IMG/VR virus record: IMGVR_UViG_3300022562_000550
Span: 1 to 45,813 of that record
DNA: 45,813 nucleotides
Strand: one strand, 5' to 3'
DNA from: a virus
This document shows, piece by piece, positions 7,401-16,505 of the stretch. Position numbers and translations under genes: made by a program. Under the pieces are notes generated by a model. That model worked only from the letters and a program-made list of their open reading frames with translations. It searched no databases and was not told where the DNA came from. Every line of letters begins with the position of its first letter. Within the stretch, counting starts at the first letter, position 1.

Positions 7401-10279
7401 GCGGCGTAGATGTCGAAGAAGCGCTCCGGCCCGGTCTTGGCGCGGATGACCTTGTAGCGCACCTTGGCGCCCTTCTTCTTGGCCACCTGCTCCTTGGCGA
7501 CGAACAGCATGCCGGGGTTCTCGTCGGTGAGGATCTGGGCCGCATGCGCAGCCGCGTCCGGGTTGCGGAAGAGCTTCTGCCTGATCCCCTTCGCGTCCGA
7601 GACCTTCCCACGGCCCCCGAGCTTCTCGAACTGGACCGAGCGCTGGGCCTTTTTCCCCAGTTCCGCCTCGGTTTTCCCCATTACCTCCTTGCCAAGAGCT
7701 TGCCGTGATTCACCTTGGCGCCACCTTGCATCTGTCCACAGCTTCCAGTAGACCTTCGACTTGACGTCTGGCACGGGCTCGCCACGGAAGAGCTTCTCGG
7801 AAACCGCCTTCGACAGCCTCGTGGCCTTGCCGGGCTCCAGGTGCTTTGCGGCGCGCACCTCCTTCACATGCCAGCCCTCTGGCCCCTCGACGAGGATGTA
7901 GTGGCCCTTGGGGTTCTTGAGCCTGAGTTCCTTCTGGGTCTTCCGCGCCTCGGCGAGCACCATCGTGGGCTCGCTCACCCGGCGCTCGACGAGCTGGACG
8001 AAGGGATCCTCGGGGAAGAACTCACCGGGGGGACGGCGGGATCTCCGCCCCTCTTTGAGGCGCTTGCCAGTCACAGGACCCAGCCCTGCCCCCCGGCGTT
8101 CCAGAACGGCCTCCTGAGCCGCTGTCAGCGGAATCTCACCTTCTGGGACCTGGGTGGCCTCGGGACGCCGTCTCTGGCCTCGCTGCGGCGTCTCAGGCAG
8201 CTTCCCTTCCTGGAACGTGGGCTCTCCCTCGGCGAACTGGCCGAGGCGGTGCCGGATGTACTCGTTCTCGAACTCGGTCTCCCGCCTCTGGGCAGCCTCA
8301 CGCAGGGCCTCCTGGTAGCGCTGCCTCCCGAAGACGCCCATGCGCTTCTGAGCCGCAGTCTTGCTCTCGGGGCGCCTCGGGTCCTGGCCCAATTCGTAGC
8401 GACCCTGCTCACGCTGCGCCTGGTACTCCTCCTTGGCCCTCTCCTGGTAGGCAAGCTCCGTCTCCTGCTTCTTCAGCTCCTGGAGCTGGGTCTCCATCTT
8501 CTTCGAGTCGAGGAGACCGTCCACTGCCGCCTCGAACCTCGGGTCCTCCTTCGCGGTGCGGAGAACCTCTTCGGTCTTCGGGACGAGGTCCTGCAGGAAG
8601 TCGAGCGTCTCCTTCGGCATCTCCTTGCGCAGGGCCTCGTAGGAGCGCAGCTCGGCGGGCGGGAGCAATCCCTCTTGGTAGGCGGTCTCGAATACGACCA
8701 GTGAGCGATGCTCGCCTCCGGGGAGCCCCCGCCCGATAGCTGTCTCTGCAGCAGGAAGCATGACGATGCTCTCTGCGAGCTGGATCTTCCCCTGCTTGAT
8801 CTTGTTCTCGGTGATGGTCTTGATGCGCTCTTTCGGGATGCCACGCTTGATGATCCCGGTGGCCGCTTCCGCTGACAGCCCGTAGTGGATCATGAGATCC
8901 TCGGCTGTGACGTCGATCTTCTCTCCACTGAGGCGCACTTGCGAGTTCTCGTAGAGCGCTTCCGCCTGGGCCCGGTAGACCTTCTCGGTCGTCTCCGGCT
9001 TCATCCCCTGGCGCTTACCCTGCCTGGCGAACGACTCGAACTCTGGTCCCATCTCCTTGACCACGGTGCCAGAGAGCTTGATCTGATGCCTCATGCCCTC
9101 GTTCGAGAACGAACGCGTCGGACCATTGAAGAGCGTCTGATGCATCCCCATCACAGAGAAGCCGAGCCCGGTGCCAAAGCCGCGAGCGAAGATCTCCTCG
9201 CGTTCCTTCTGCGTGAACCCACCCTCCCGCAGCTCGTAAGCCGCCATGCCGGATTCGAGGCCGCCGAACAGGTAGTTCGCAATGATGTTCTTGAGGGCAG
9301 GATTGTTCTGCAGAGGCTTGATCGCTTCAACCAGAGCATGAGAGGCAGCGCCAAAGGCAGTGAAGCCGAGCGCGAAGAGGGCAGACTTCTGGTAGTCCTG
9401 AGTCGAGAGGTTGTCTTCCTTCATCGTGCTGCCTGCTGCTGCGCGCATCGTGACAGTGTTCAGCAGCCCCAGAGACATCGAGGTCGCGCCAAACGACGAG
9501 AGCCCAGCAGCTCTCGCGCTTCCAGATGCAGCCAGCATGGCGCTGTGCACACGCTGCGGAAGCGCACCGGGGAATCCCCTCGCCAGAGTGGCAAACGCGA
9601 GCGCGTGGCCGAAGTACTCGGATGTACGGTCGAGTACGTTGGCCTCCATCAGAAGACCCCTGCGGTCCAGCTCCGACATAATGTCGACGTGTGGAAGGTG
9701 GGACGCCCACACGGCCTTCGGGGTGCCGCGCTGCATGATCCGTCGGCCCTGCTCGTCAACCGTGTAGATCGGGGTGGCGTCACGGTCCTCGATGTACGAC
9801 AGCTTCCCAGGATCGAATAGGCTCGCAGTACCAAGGATCGCATCCATGAACGTCTGTCCGTAGGCAGCAGACGCACGGGTCATCATCTGTTCTGGGTCGA
9901 ACGTCTCGATGGCACCCTTGATGGTGCCCTTCTCGGCAAGAGTCCGCTTGCGGCTGGCGCGCTTGAACTGGTTGAAGAGAGCACGCTGCTGCATCGGGTC
10001 CGATGGGTCGAGTTCTCCGGGCTCGAACCCGTAGGCTTCAAGTGGCTTGCTCTCCCCAGTCAGCTCCTTCCACTTCTGCTCGTCTACACTGAAGCGCGGC
10101 TTGCCGATGCGCCTTCTGCTCTTGGTGTCCCCGAACAGATCTGGCTGCACGTTGGCGTTGAAGCCAACGCCCGGCTGTTCAGCAGGTGGAGCCTCAAGCG
10201 GTTCATCAACGAACGTGATGGTGTATCTGCCGCTCGGCTTCTCTGCTGGCTGTTCATCGACGAAGCTGATCTTCGGCAC
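4496..10279 (-). CDS. Giant internal virion / ejected protein (1,927 aa)
   Basis: This is the largest gene, starting at GTG 10279 after CGAGGTAACA. The N-terminus carries two copies of a short motif, KISFVDE (~4-10) and TITFVDE (~20-26), which I associate with the large internal virion proteins of podoviruses. The mid-region (~590-720) is highly charged and helical (QELKKQETELAYQERAKEE), followed by a basic linker. A hydrophobic glycine-rich stretch lies near residue 1005-1025 (AIGLTSAGMLWAA). The C-terminal part includes HPVGKHFYSLQQFPFRM and a second hydrophobic segment, as in phage polyvalent ejection proteins. I see no clear lysozyme or protease motif. It follows two smaller internal-type proteins, consistent with an ejectosome that spans the cell envelope during DNA entry. 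Confidence 0.7.
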   Translation of the reverse strand: MPKISFVDEQPAEKPSGRYTITFVDEPLEAPPAEQPGVGFNANVQPDLFGDTKSRRRIGKPRFSVDEQKWKELTGESKPLEAYGFEPGELDPSDPMQQRALFNQFKRASRKRTLAEKGTIKGAIETFDPEQMMTRASAAYGQTFMDAILGTASLFDPGKLSYIEDRDATPIYTVDEQGRRIMQRGTPKAVWASHLPHVDIMSELDRRGLLMEANVLDRTSEYFGHALAFATLARGFPGALPQRVHSAMLAASGSARAAGLSSFGATSMSLGLLNTVTMRAAAGSTMKEDNLSTQDYQKSALFALGFTAFGAASHALVEAIKPLQNNPALKNIIANYLFGGLESGMAAYELREGGFTQKEREEIFARGFGTGLGFSVMGMHQTLFNGPTRSFSNEGMRHQIKLSGTVVKEMGPEFESFARQGKRQGMKPETTEKVYRAQAEALYENSQVRLSGEKIDVTAEDLMIHYGLSAEAATGIIKRGIPKERIKTITENKIKQGKIQLAESIVMLPAAETAIGRGLPGGEHRSLVVFETAYQEGLLPPAELRSYEALRKEMPKETLDFLQDLVPKTEEVLRTAKEDPRFEAAVDGLLDSKKMETQLQELKKQETELAYQERAKEEYQAQREQGRYELGQDPRRPESKTAAQKRMGVFGRQRYQEALREAAQRRETEFENEYIRHRLGQFAEGEPTFQEGKLPETPQRGQRRRPEATQVPEGEIPLTAAQEAVLERRGAGLGPVTGKRLKEGRRSRRPPGEFFPEDPFVQLVERRVSEPTMVLAEARKTQKELRLKNPKGHYILVEGPEGWHVKEVRAAKHLEPGKATRLSKAVSEKLFRGEPVPDVKSKVYWKLWTDARWRQGESRQALGKEVMGKTEAELGKKAQRSVQFEKLGGRGKVSDAKGIRQKLFRNPDAAAHAAQILTDENPGMLFVAKEQVAKKKGAKVRYKVIRAKTGPERFFDIYAAHFPPKFQQAIRQAEQLIDLWDSVASKSMEMKGKLPSAITDLGVDNVLAIGLTSAGMLWAASRGGDDEEKAKGMGLAGLPIWLLRLKRKGAARVVPTPVERSYSEEVVREYMNREARDAAIRRAGKKEVELSQKGKGPSPRETERLLGELEKQTAYGENGIEPFRTTWVDENGAEITAPGWLIRRKMFEGDVYRQKLESVSMDIPTEAQARAAERVSGMGKWATSVGAGLSAVGPGGKWLNQGIQDATWNIRVRLANIADAMKNAGWTNWDKKWWKELSMGEYHEVSRMLEEHWGFTDIPKTPASERLMESISRTDRDFARHFAEAINQMVTGEKFAFVKEGEPHYGNVPRMIDLRDMQASALWNDVNTLKIREGAGFLNPGGSYVPVKFREEALLPIPSTVYETIESLTGVKVPEFLGNKADPNKITRYYERVQNAKRAAELIYDSAVKQGVMVADELNPGKRRLITHDDVVNVLSAYRDAWFQSDFQMPLHAYDQPDMRITRAGHIEKSRLLDVLVMRDWDLNRLFRQYFFSGVRRVEMARVFGPNYERAAAMLNAMRDAGYKAEHARDLFNIATGSHEPYNKARANAFLDAIAGGVIPIRYLGAAGVSQLTSWAKTGAHTELVQWLKGWAPEYKKIQKKELMDAGMPESKADAEAQRLLDLHLAQTGVLMNSEFQIIMANNLRGFMPKMGTAFLNNNGVIHLDRIGRRHGAITGASTFRSYRSQLEAAREHGKPKIETQMKRLLKELFDDPGFYEMATKEKLTEGEYAVLEGRAGARIGERAHARTEIIDMPGLVQHPVGKHFYSLQQFPFRMTAETLTQFRRMGEMGWNKDTAKMVAKLAALVGFGYGLNRVRDALTRRDNDDPWWVQLGDAASQSGLVSLFFDAYSEFWAERYGEAEMGRVAGPVYVEAWDSVMAVKDAVRFGTPAPIQLLMLEHVPQPARGILFKKKIKKLREKVREAEREG

Positions 10280-10281
10280 TG

Positions 10282-11667
10282 TTACCTCGCCTGCTGAAGA
10301 GCCTCATAGCGCCGAAGCGCGTCCTGCTGAAGCTGCTCTGCCATGGCCCTGATCTCCTCGTCGGAGATTCCACCAGCCGCCGCCTTCACCGTATCGATGA
10401 GCTGCGGCATGCTGATCTTGAAGTCTTCGGTTCCGCTCTGTTGCATCATCTGGTCCAGCAGCCCCTGGATGATGACAGACTCGACAGGCTCTCCAGTCGT
10501 CGTAGGAATCTCAGACATCGAGGTCCCCCGTGGCTGCACTTGCCTCTGCGGACGCTCCGGCGCCTTCCTGATCGCCTCTTCACGCTGCGTGCCGATGTCT
10601 GTCTTCCCAGTACGCTTGATCGGCTGATACCAGCGTGACACCTCGTTCACCGCAGTGGCCGTGTCGTAGCCCTCGTAGAGGATCAGATCCCAGGCGTCGC
10701 GCACTGCCTGCATCGCGTCTCCTGTCACACGGAACCCCAGAGCCGTTTCCTTCATGTCCTCTGGGCTCAAGCCCTCACCAATGAGAGTCTCGAAGAACGG
10801 CAGAGCGTATCGATTGAACTCTCCGAGGTTCTCGAAGCCGCCCTGTTCCGCCAGTTGCCTGAACTTCTGCTCCAGGACCTGGAGCTTGCGCTCGTTCTGC
10901 CGCATCGTTCCGGCGAGGTAGTTCGCGTTCACGATGGCACGGAAGCGTGCGATGTCGTTTGCGTCCACCTGTAGCTCCAGGCGTCTCTCCGCAGTAGCCG
11001 CCTGACGCTCTTGGATGCCGAGCCTACGTTCTCCCTGCGTCTCCGCAATGTCGAGCCTGCGTTCTCCCTGCGCCAAACGTCCGCGAGCAATCTCTGCACT
11101 GACGCGTCTTCCGTGTGCACGGGACGTCTCCGTCGCGCCAGACGACACCTTGTTCAGGAACGTCTGTACGAGCCCAGTCGGAACGGATGCGGTGCCAGAC
11201 TGCTCGATGACGTCCAGCATCTCGTTCACTGCGTCGAGCGCCTTCGGGTCGAACAGGTTCGGGTTGGCCTGTATCATCCCCTGCGCAGTCGCCCTTGCAG
11301 TTGGGATTGAGATGTAGTTGAACTCACGTAGCGTAGCCTGCTGCCTGAAGTTCTGGTACTTGGTCATGAACTGCCCAAGACCATCGCTCCCGAGACCCTC
11401 GAACATCGTTGCCAGATCGGCCTTGGCCTGCGGAGACGTGAGATCCTGCATCGGGTCGTTGTACAGCCTGGACATCGCATCGAGGAACCGGGGCTGCATC
11501 TGAATCCGCCTGCGGGCGAAGTCTTCCTTGAGCCCCTGCAACTCGAAGTTGCGGAGCATCGACATCTCGTCCTGGGCTACCTGCTGGTCCTCCGCCTGCG
11601 CACCCTGAAGGAACGACTGCGCCAGTCGCTGGCGTCTGATCTCTCTGATCTCTGCGAAGTCGGCCAT
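10282..11667 (-). CDS. Internal virion protein, coiled-coil type
   Basis: The protein has 461 aa, and the ATG follows TAGGAGAAGCC. It is almost wholly helical, glutamine- and arginine-rich, with a short repeated block near residues 200-225 (QGERRLDIAET, QGERRLGIQE, AERRLELQ). It has no signal or membrane helix. It lies between the 185-aa and 1,927-aa genes, the place taken by the mid-sized internal core protein in podoviruses. The role in the ejection machine is inferred from size, composition and position. Confidence 0.6.
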   Translation of the reverse strand: MADFAEIREIRRQRLAQSFLQGAQAEDQQVAQDEMSMLRNFELQGLKEDFARRRIQMQPRFLDAMSRLYNDPMQDLTSPQAKADLATMFEGLGSDGLGQFMTKYQNFRQQATLREFNYISIPTARATAQGMIQANPNLFDPKALDAVNEMLDVIEQSGTASVPTGLVQTFLNKVSSGATETSRAHGRRVSAEIARGRLAQGERRLDIAETQGERRLGIQERQAATAERRLELQVDANDIARFRAIVNANYLAGTMRQNERKLQVLEQKFRQLAEQGGFENLGEFNRYALPFFETLIGEGLSPEDMKETALGFRVTGDAMQAVRDAWDLILYEGYDTATAVNEVSRWYQPIKRTGKTDIGTQREEAIRKAPERPQRQVQPRGTSMSEIPTTTGEPVESVIIQGLLDQMMQQSGTEDFKISMPQLIDTVKAAAGGISDEEIRAMAEQLQQDALRRYEALQQAR

Positions 11668-11675
11668 GGCTTCTC

Positions 11676-12233
11676 CTAGAAGATTGGAGCGGTGAGCAGA
11701 GCTTCTTGCTCCGGCGTGAGCTGGCCCATCTCTTCGGTGGTTCCGAAGAACTCACGGAAGTCAGCAAGGTTCTGCCTGCGACGCTTACGGGAGTATTGGC
11801 GGCCACCCTCCATCGCAAGATACGTGGAGGCGTCACCAGCGAGACCAGCCATGAAGTCATTGAACCCAGGTGTGTCAGCGGCTTCGATGTCCGCTGCCAG
11901 GCGGAGCTGGCTCTCCTGCTGCGTCAGATCGTCCAGCGACTGCTGGCGCATGAGATCGAACGGCGCCGTGGCTTCGGCAATCGCCGGAGCAGCGATGTCG
12001 CTCTGGAGTACGTTCCGCTGCGCGAGGTCAGCGAGCCTTCCGCGCACAGCGCTTGTTTGGAGCTGCGAGAGACTGCCGAGCCCGAACTCGGCCTGCTGGC
12101 GCCGGGTAGAGAGCCTGTCTGCGGCTGCCATGTAGGCTTCCTGCCTCTTGCGTTTCCGCTCTCTCTCCGCACCGATCTGAAACCCGCTCTCGATCAGGTT
12201 GGCGCCAATCGCCAGGGCCTCGAAGATAGCCAT
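11676..12233 (-). CDS. Internal virion protein, small type
   Basis: The protein has 185 aa. Its ATG overlaps the stop of the nozzle gene (TGATG). It starts with a weakly hydrophobic alanine/glycine segment (MAIFEALAIGANLIESGFQ), then long polar helices rich in Gln, Arg and Ala. This fits the smallest of the internal/ejection proteins (T7 gp14-like in size and build). It is followed by the 461-aa and 1,927-aa proteins, making a set of three. Confidence 0.6.
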   Translation of the reverse strand: MAIFEALAIGANLIESGFQIGAERERKRKRQEAYMAAADRLSTRRQQAEFGLGSLSQLQTSAVRGRLADLAQRNVLQSDIAAPAIAEATAPFDLMRQQSLDDLTQQESQLRLAADIEAADTPGFNDFMAGLAGDASTYLAMEGGRQYSRKRRRQNLADFREFFGTTEEMGQLTPEQEALLTAPIF

Positions 12234-14851
12234 CAGAACACCCCCATGGGCTTACGCTCCACCTGCACGTCGTAGATCTCGGGGCGCCCGGCGGAGGTGG
12301 TCGCACCGACGAACCTGGTTTCAAGATACAGGCCCTTGAAGTAGCCTGGGAAGTAACCATCAAAGATCCTGCGCCCGGTCGTGTTGATCGTGTACTCAGC
12401 CTGGATGTTCGACTTGTCGTCGACCGTGCAGTACAGTTTCACGTCTTGCCCCTTCGTGTCGATCTCGATACGGAACGACTTGAAGGCGTTGATCCATGAC
12501 GATCCAAACCACCTCGGGGCCCACTCGAAAGGCGGGTTAGTATCGACGCCACTTAGCTGCTCGTCGAGCAACCCTTCTTCGATGAAGTAGAAGACACCGT
12601 TGACGTCTACGGCAAGCAGCCGCGACTCTCTTCCAAGCCAGATGAGCTGATCGAAGCCTCTCTTGTCGATTGACCAAAGCGGCCTGCCCTTCCTGGTCAT
12701 GTCTCCGACGAGCAGATTCCTCTCGACTGTCGCACCGTACAGAGGCTTGGTTGGGACGTCTCCAGGGTTAGAAGATACCGGGTAGCACATGAATACCTTG
12801 CGGTTCGCCGTAGCAGTGTGAGCCTCTGACGCGTATGTCCTGTCGAACCGAAGGTAATGACCACTGTAATCTTCCTTCGAGAACACCGGGGAAACCTCGT
12901 CCGCAAGCTCCTGTGCAGTGGCTCCGTTGAAGAGCCTCGGGATCCCGTCTGTGCCCATGAAGCGGATGCCGTCTTCCGTGTGCTCGATGGTGTCACGACT
13001 GAGACATCCGATCTGGGATGGAGAGCGCTTGAAGCTCTTCGCCACCGGGTCAAAGAGGATGATCCCCTTGGTCGTGAAGATCACCACTTGGTCGCCGATG
13101 TAAGACAGGCCAACACCAAGCTCGTCACCCTGCGTGAACTTGTACAGGGTCCCGAGAGCCGAAGGCTCCCCAGGGGCGGAAGTGACCAGGTACGTCGGGT
13201 CGACTCTGCGCTCGCGGATGACAGACGGGTCGTAGACGACTGGCCTTGGCGCCCCAGGGCCAACACCGGGGATACCAAGGTAGCCATCGTATGCTGGGCG
13301 CAACGGGGTGCCGTCCGCTTCGGTGTCGATCACCTCTCGATACACCGAGTCAACAGAACAGATGCCGTAACCGCTGCTGTTCAGAACCATGAAGTCGGTC
13401 ATCTTCGGAGTATCCGCCCTGTCGGTCAACATGACCGGAGCATCTGTCATCTGCTTGTGCTCGCCACCATGATAGGTTGCCGTAGTCTCGGTGCCGTAGT
13501 CGATGGTTCTCCAGAACTTGAACGGCCCAGGCTCGTTGCCGAGCGTGTCGAGTTTCGTCCCGTCGTAGGCTCCAGACTGGAACGACACGTAGATGCGCCA
13601 CTTCTTGACCGTCCACCCTGGATCGTCTGGCGATGGAGGAGCTGTTACGACAACCTTCTTTGCTGAAGCAGTGTTGGTGATCGCCGCCTCAGAAGACACA
13701 AGACACGGAGCGCTGATGTCGCCGTACCTGTTTTCGAGCGCCATGCGGAACCTGTACACACCAGTAGGCAGAGCCGTCTCGCCACCGCTGAGAACTCCTG
13801 TTACCGATACCTTGCATCTATCCTTGTAGGTCTTCGGGTACGTGAACCCCATGCGCCCGACCTCGTAGCGAACCCGTCTGAGGTGGTACTGAAACTCCGA
13901 CGGGAGCCTGCGCATGATCATGGGCTTGTCGTTGGCGTCGACGATGAACACCTCGTCGCCTTGCGTCACGATCTTCGCCCTGCTGTTCATGTCGGAGAAA
14001 GACCCATTGCCAGAGAGGATTCCATCCGACGCGCCTGGGTAGGTGTCGTTCAGCCACAGACCTCCGTTCGACTTGAAAACCAGGTTCATGCGCTGCGGCA
14101 GGTTGATGGCGATTTGCGCCTGCCTCAACGACACACTCAGGAGGTCCCAGTGCCTGTCTCCGGTGAACTGCAGAGTGAACGTGCCAGGGCTGCTGTTCGA
14201 CGTGAACCTCGTTTGGTGCCTGCCAGAAGCAACGGTGAGCTGAGTGGTAGCCTGCGCGAACCCAGTGGTGATCGCAATGGTCGTGGATCCGGCCCCAGAA
14301 CCGTCGGTGATGAGCGTGTACTCCAGGATGTAATCCGTGTTCGGCTGGACATCGAGACCGCTGTTGACCATGTTGGCCTTGGTCTGAAAGAGAGTGGCTC
14401 CACCACCGTTGTAATCAACGAACCCAAGACCATTCTCGTCGAGGTCCAAGACGATGAACGATCCCGTCGTGCCCCACTTCGTTGACGGGTATCTAGTATC
14501 TCCGAACCCGGTCTCGCTCAGGGTCTCCGGTGGACGGTCGACGATGCGCTGATCGTAGAGCACGCCAACACCACGCGTGCGCGTTCCACGGGAAATGAAG
14601 GGGTCGAGCGTCTGGATGTAGTTCGAGTCCCCCGAGGATCCGTTCCAGATCCCAGTCGACCCGACCCCCTCATACGGAAACTCCAGACCGAGCATCTTCC
14701 TGCCGTACCTCGAAGTCACAACGCCACGGATGTCGAATCGCGCCCCATCCGCGATTGTGACCAGCGGCGTCTTGGCTGGATCTGTTCCCAGGTCGAGGCC
14801 ACCGATGATGGGAGCCTGCCTGTCAACCGTGCCGCCCTGCTCTTCCGCCAT
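12233..14851 (-). CDS. Tail nozzle / tubular protein B-like beta-propeller protein
   Basis: The protein has 872 aa from ATG 14851, two bases before the TAG of the upstream fibre gene. An extra 25 residues upstream would overlap that gene and have no ribosome site. It is beta-rich throughout, with blade-like repeats such as YIGDQVVIFTTKGIILFD, DGIRFMGTDGIPRLFNG and RLLAVDVNGVFYFIEEG in residues ~540-780, as in the beta-propeller of podovirus nozzle proteins (T7 gp12 type, ~800 aa). The first third contains jelly-roll-like strands. It sits between the beta-helix protein and the internal virion proteins. The function is inferred from pattern and position. Confidence 0.65.
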   Translation of the reverse strand: MAEEQGGTVDRQAPIIGGLDLGTDPAKTPLVTIADGARFDIRGVVTSRYGRKMLGLEFPYEGVGSTGIWNGSSGDSNYIQTLDPFISRGTRTRGVGVLYDQRIVDRPPETLSETGFGDTRYPSTKWGTTGSFIVLDLDENGLGFVDYNGGGATLFQTKANMVNSGLDVQPNTDYILEYTLITDGSGAGSTTIAITTGFAQATTQLTVASGRHQTRFTSNSSPGTFTLQFTGDRHWDLLSVSLRQAQIAINLPQRMNLVFKSNGGLWLNDTYPGASDGILSGNGSFSDMNSRAKIVTQGDEVFIVDANDKPMIMRRLPSEFQYHLRRVRYEVGRMGFTYPKTYKDRCKVSVTGVLSGGETALPTGVYRFRMALENRYGDISAPCLVSSEAAITNTASAKKVVVTAPPSPDDPGWTVKKWRIYVSFQSGAYDGTKLDTLGNEPGPFKFWRTIDYGTETTATYHGGEHKQMTDAPVMLTDRADTPKMTDFMVLNSSGYGICSVDSVYREVIDTEADGTPLRPAYDGYLGIPGVGPGAPRPVVYDPSVIRERRVDPTYLVTSAPGEPSALGTLYKFTQGDELGVGLSYIGDQVVIFTTKGIILFDPVAKSFKRSPSQIGCLSRDTIEHTEDGIRFMGTDGIPRLFNGATAQELADEVSPVFSKEDYSGHYLRFDRTYASEAHTATANRKVFMCYPVSSNPGDVPTKPLYGATVERNLLVGDMTRKGRPLWSIDKRGFDQLIWLGRESRLLAVDVNGVFYFIEEGLLDEQLSGVDTNPPFEWAPRWFGSSWINAFKSFRIEIDTKGQDVKLYCTVDDKSNIQAEYTINTTGRRIFDGYFPGYFKGLYLETRFVGATTSAGRPEIYDVQVERKPMGVF

Positions 14852-14852
14852 G

Positions 14853-16505
14853 CTAGACCGCCTGGGAAGTGGAGACTCCGTTGTGCTGGTCCGTGGATCC
14901 AGCCCCATTGACGTTGACCGGGACACCAGTGTGACCGTGCGACTGGTTGAACCAGAAGCGGTTGTTCACATGCCCAACACCAGTCAGCTCGCGGATTCCA
15001 TCGACAAAGGATCCGGCTGGCGTCTCGATGAAGTTGTGGCAGAACTGCGTGCGCAGCACTCCACCGAGGTTCGGGCCGACCGCTGTCCCGTTGATGTAGA
15101 TGCCGTGATTCGATCCAGCAGCCTGGTTCGGGTCGAGGATGTTGTTGTTGTTGACCTGGCCACCGTAAAGCTGGCACGGATTCGCGCCGCCTCCGGTTGC
15201 CTTGATGTGAATGCCGTGCAGGAAGGCATTGTACACATCGTTCTCCACGATCCACCAGCGACGCAACGACTGCCCGCCAAACGCGAGGTAGATACCTTCC
15301 TGGTTGGTGAGGTATCCGGCTGTCACGGTGTTCTTGCTGATGCGGATCTGGTATCCAGCGGTCACCTGCGGGCTCTGAACGACGGATACACCGCCCGAGT
15401 AGAGGATGTTCGCGTGAAGCTCTACTACGTTCACGTCTCCAATCGAGATGTCGCCACTGCTGATACGGTTGTCGCGCACCTTGATCGAGTTGTGAACGGC
15501 GGCATTGTACGTTCCAGAGACCAGAGCTTGGATCGTTTGCCTCGCACCGGAAGTCCTCGTGAAGCGGTTGCCGAAGATGTTGTAGTAGCCCCATGCGGTC
15601 GTGAAGCTGGCGTCGAACGTAATCCCCAGAGACCCGGCAAACTTGTTGCCAAGGTAATCGCCCCCGGCGACATCGTACATGATGACGCCGTAGCTGTTTG
15701 CCGTCTCGAATCCGCACCGAGCAATGTAGAAGTCGCGCACGTAGTTCGGTGCCGTAGTCCCGGGGATCGAGCTGATGTGAACTGCGCCCTCTGAGAAGTT
15801 GCAGTTGTCCACTGTGATGTTCGACATGATGCCGTTGCTTGCTGGAGCAACCTTGATGATCGCCCCGGTCGTCGACGCAGTAATGTGCTCCATGCGCACA
15901 TCTGCAATGACGTAGTTCGACCCGCCAGTCAGGTGGAACAGGTCGAACGATGCGTTCGCGTCACTCGAAGCCTTGAGAAGCGTTCCCGGCGCTCCGATGA
16001 CGATGACGTTCCCGAGGTTCGTTCCTCCGCTGGTCTGGAACGGGCAGATTGTCGATCCGTAGAGACCCGCGCCGCCGGAGATCTGCTTGAAGCAGTACGT
16101 GGCACCAGGGAAGTAAACGCCGTTGTTGCGCCCCTCGGTGTTGATGTCGTCCATCATCTTGCGCCACGCCTTGGTGTTGTTCTCGGCTGTGGTGCCAGTC
16201 GTGGTTCCAGAGACGCCGCCGTAGTGCTCGAAGTTCTTCATGTCGCGCATGTTGATGCGAATCGTCTTGAGGCACTCCGCCACGTCTCTGTCGTTCGCTG
16301 CGATTATGGCGAATGGCGTCCGGCTCGAAGTCAGGATCGGAGGGTCGAGCACCGGGATCTGGTCTGCCCCGAGCTTGGTCGTGGACTCTAGCGTCCCGTC
16401 GTCCTTCGAGCGATTGAAGGTTGCCGGAGCTGCCTCGCTGCCGGGAGTGTCCAGAGCGAGGTCCTCGACTCCGATAGGAGTGGTAGTGATCTGCTGAATC
16501 GACAT
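14853..16505 (-). CDS. Beta-helix tailspike or fibre protein
   Basis: The protein has 550 aa from ATG 16505, overlapping the upstream stop as TGATG; a slightly longer frame reaches into that gene. The N-terminal ~110 residues are a head part. Then come regular turns of a right-handed beta-helix rich in Asn, Gly and Ile/Val, for example VDNCNFSEGAVHISSI, IKVRDNRISSGDISIG and GQVNNNNILDPNQ. NGVYFPGATYCF near ~115 is a typical entry strand of pectate-lyase-like folds. Such proteins bind or cleave surface polysaccharide. Catalytic acids cannot be picked by eye. Confidence 0.7.
   Translation of the reverse strand: MSIQQITTTPIGVEDLALDTPGSEAAPATFNRSKDDGTLESTTKLGADQIPVLDPPILTSSRTPFAIIAANDRDVAECLKTIRINMRDMKNFEHYGGVSGTTTGTTAENNTKAWRKMMDDINTEGRNNGVYFPGATYCFKQISGGAGLYGSTICPFQTSGGTNLGNVIVIGAPGTLLKASSDANASFDLFHLTGGSNYVIADVRMEHITASTTGAIIKVAPASNGIMSNITVDNCNFSEGAVHISSIPGTTAPNYVRDFYIARCGFETANSYGVIMYDVAGGDYLGNKFAGSLGITFDASFTTAWGYYNIFGNRFTRTSGARQTIQALVSGTYNAAVHNSIKVRDNRISSGDISIGDVNVVELHANILYSGGVSVVQSPQVTAGYQIRISKNTVTAGYLTNQEGIYLAFGGQSLRRWWIVENDVYNAFLHGIHIKATGGGANPCQLYGGQVNNNNILDPNQAAGSNHGIYINGTAVGPNLGGVLRTQFCHNFIETPAGSFVDGIRELTGVGHVNNRFWFNQSHGHTGVPVNVNGAGSTDQHNGVSTSQAV

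Noticed and set aside
7715-8704. A 329-aa plus-strand open frame inside the giant virion gene
   Set aside because: It is leucine-rich antisense text with no ribosome site, typical of the reverse strand of a GC-rich charged gene.
4496-10279. A lysozyme or protease domain in the giant virion protein
   Set aside because: Size and position invite it, but I could not see a convincing catalytic motif, so it is not claimed.
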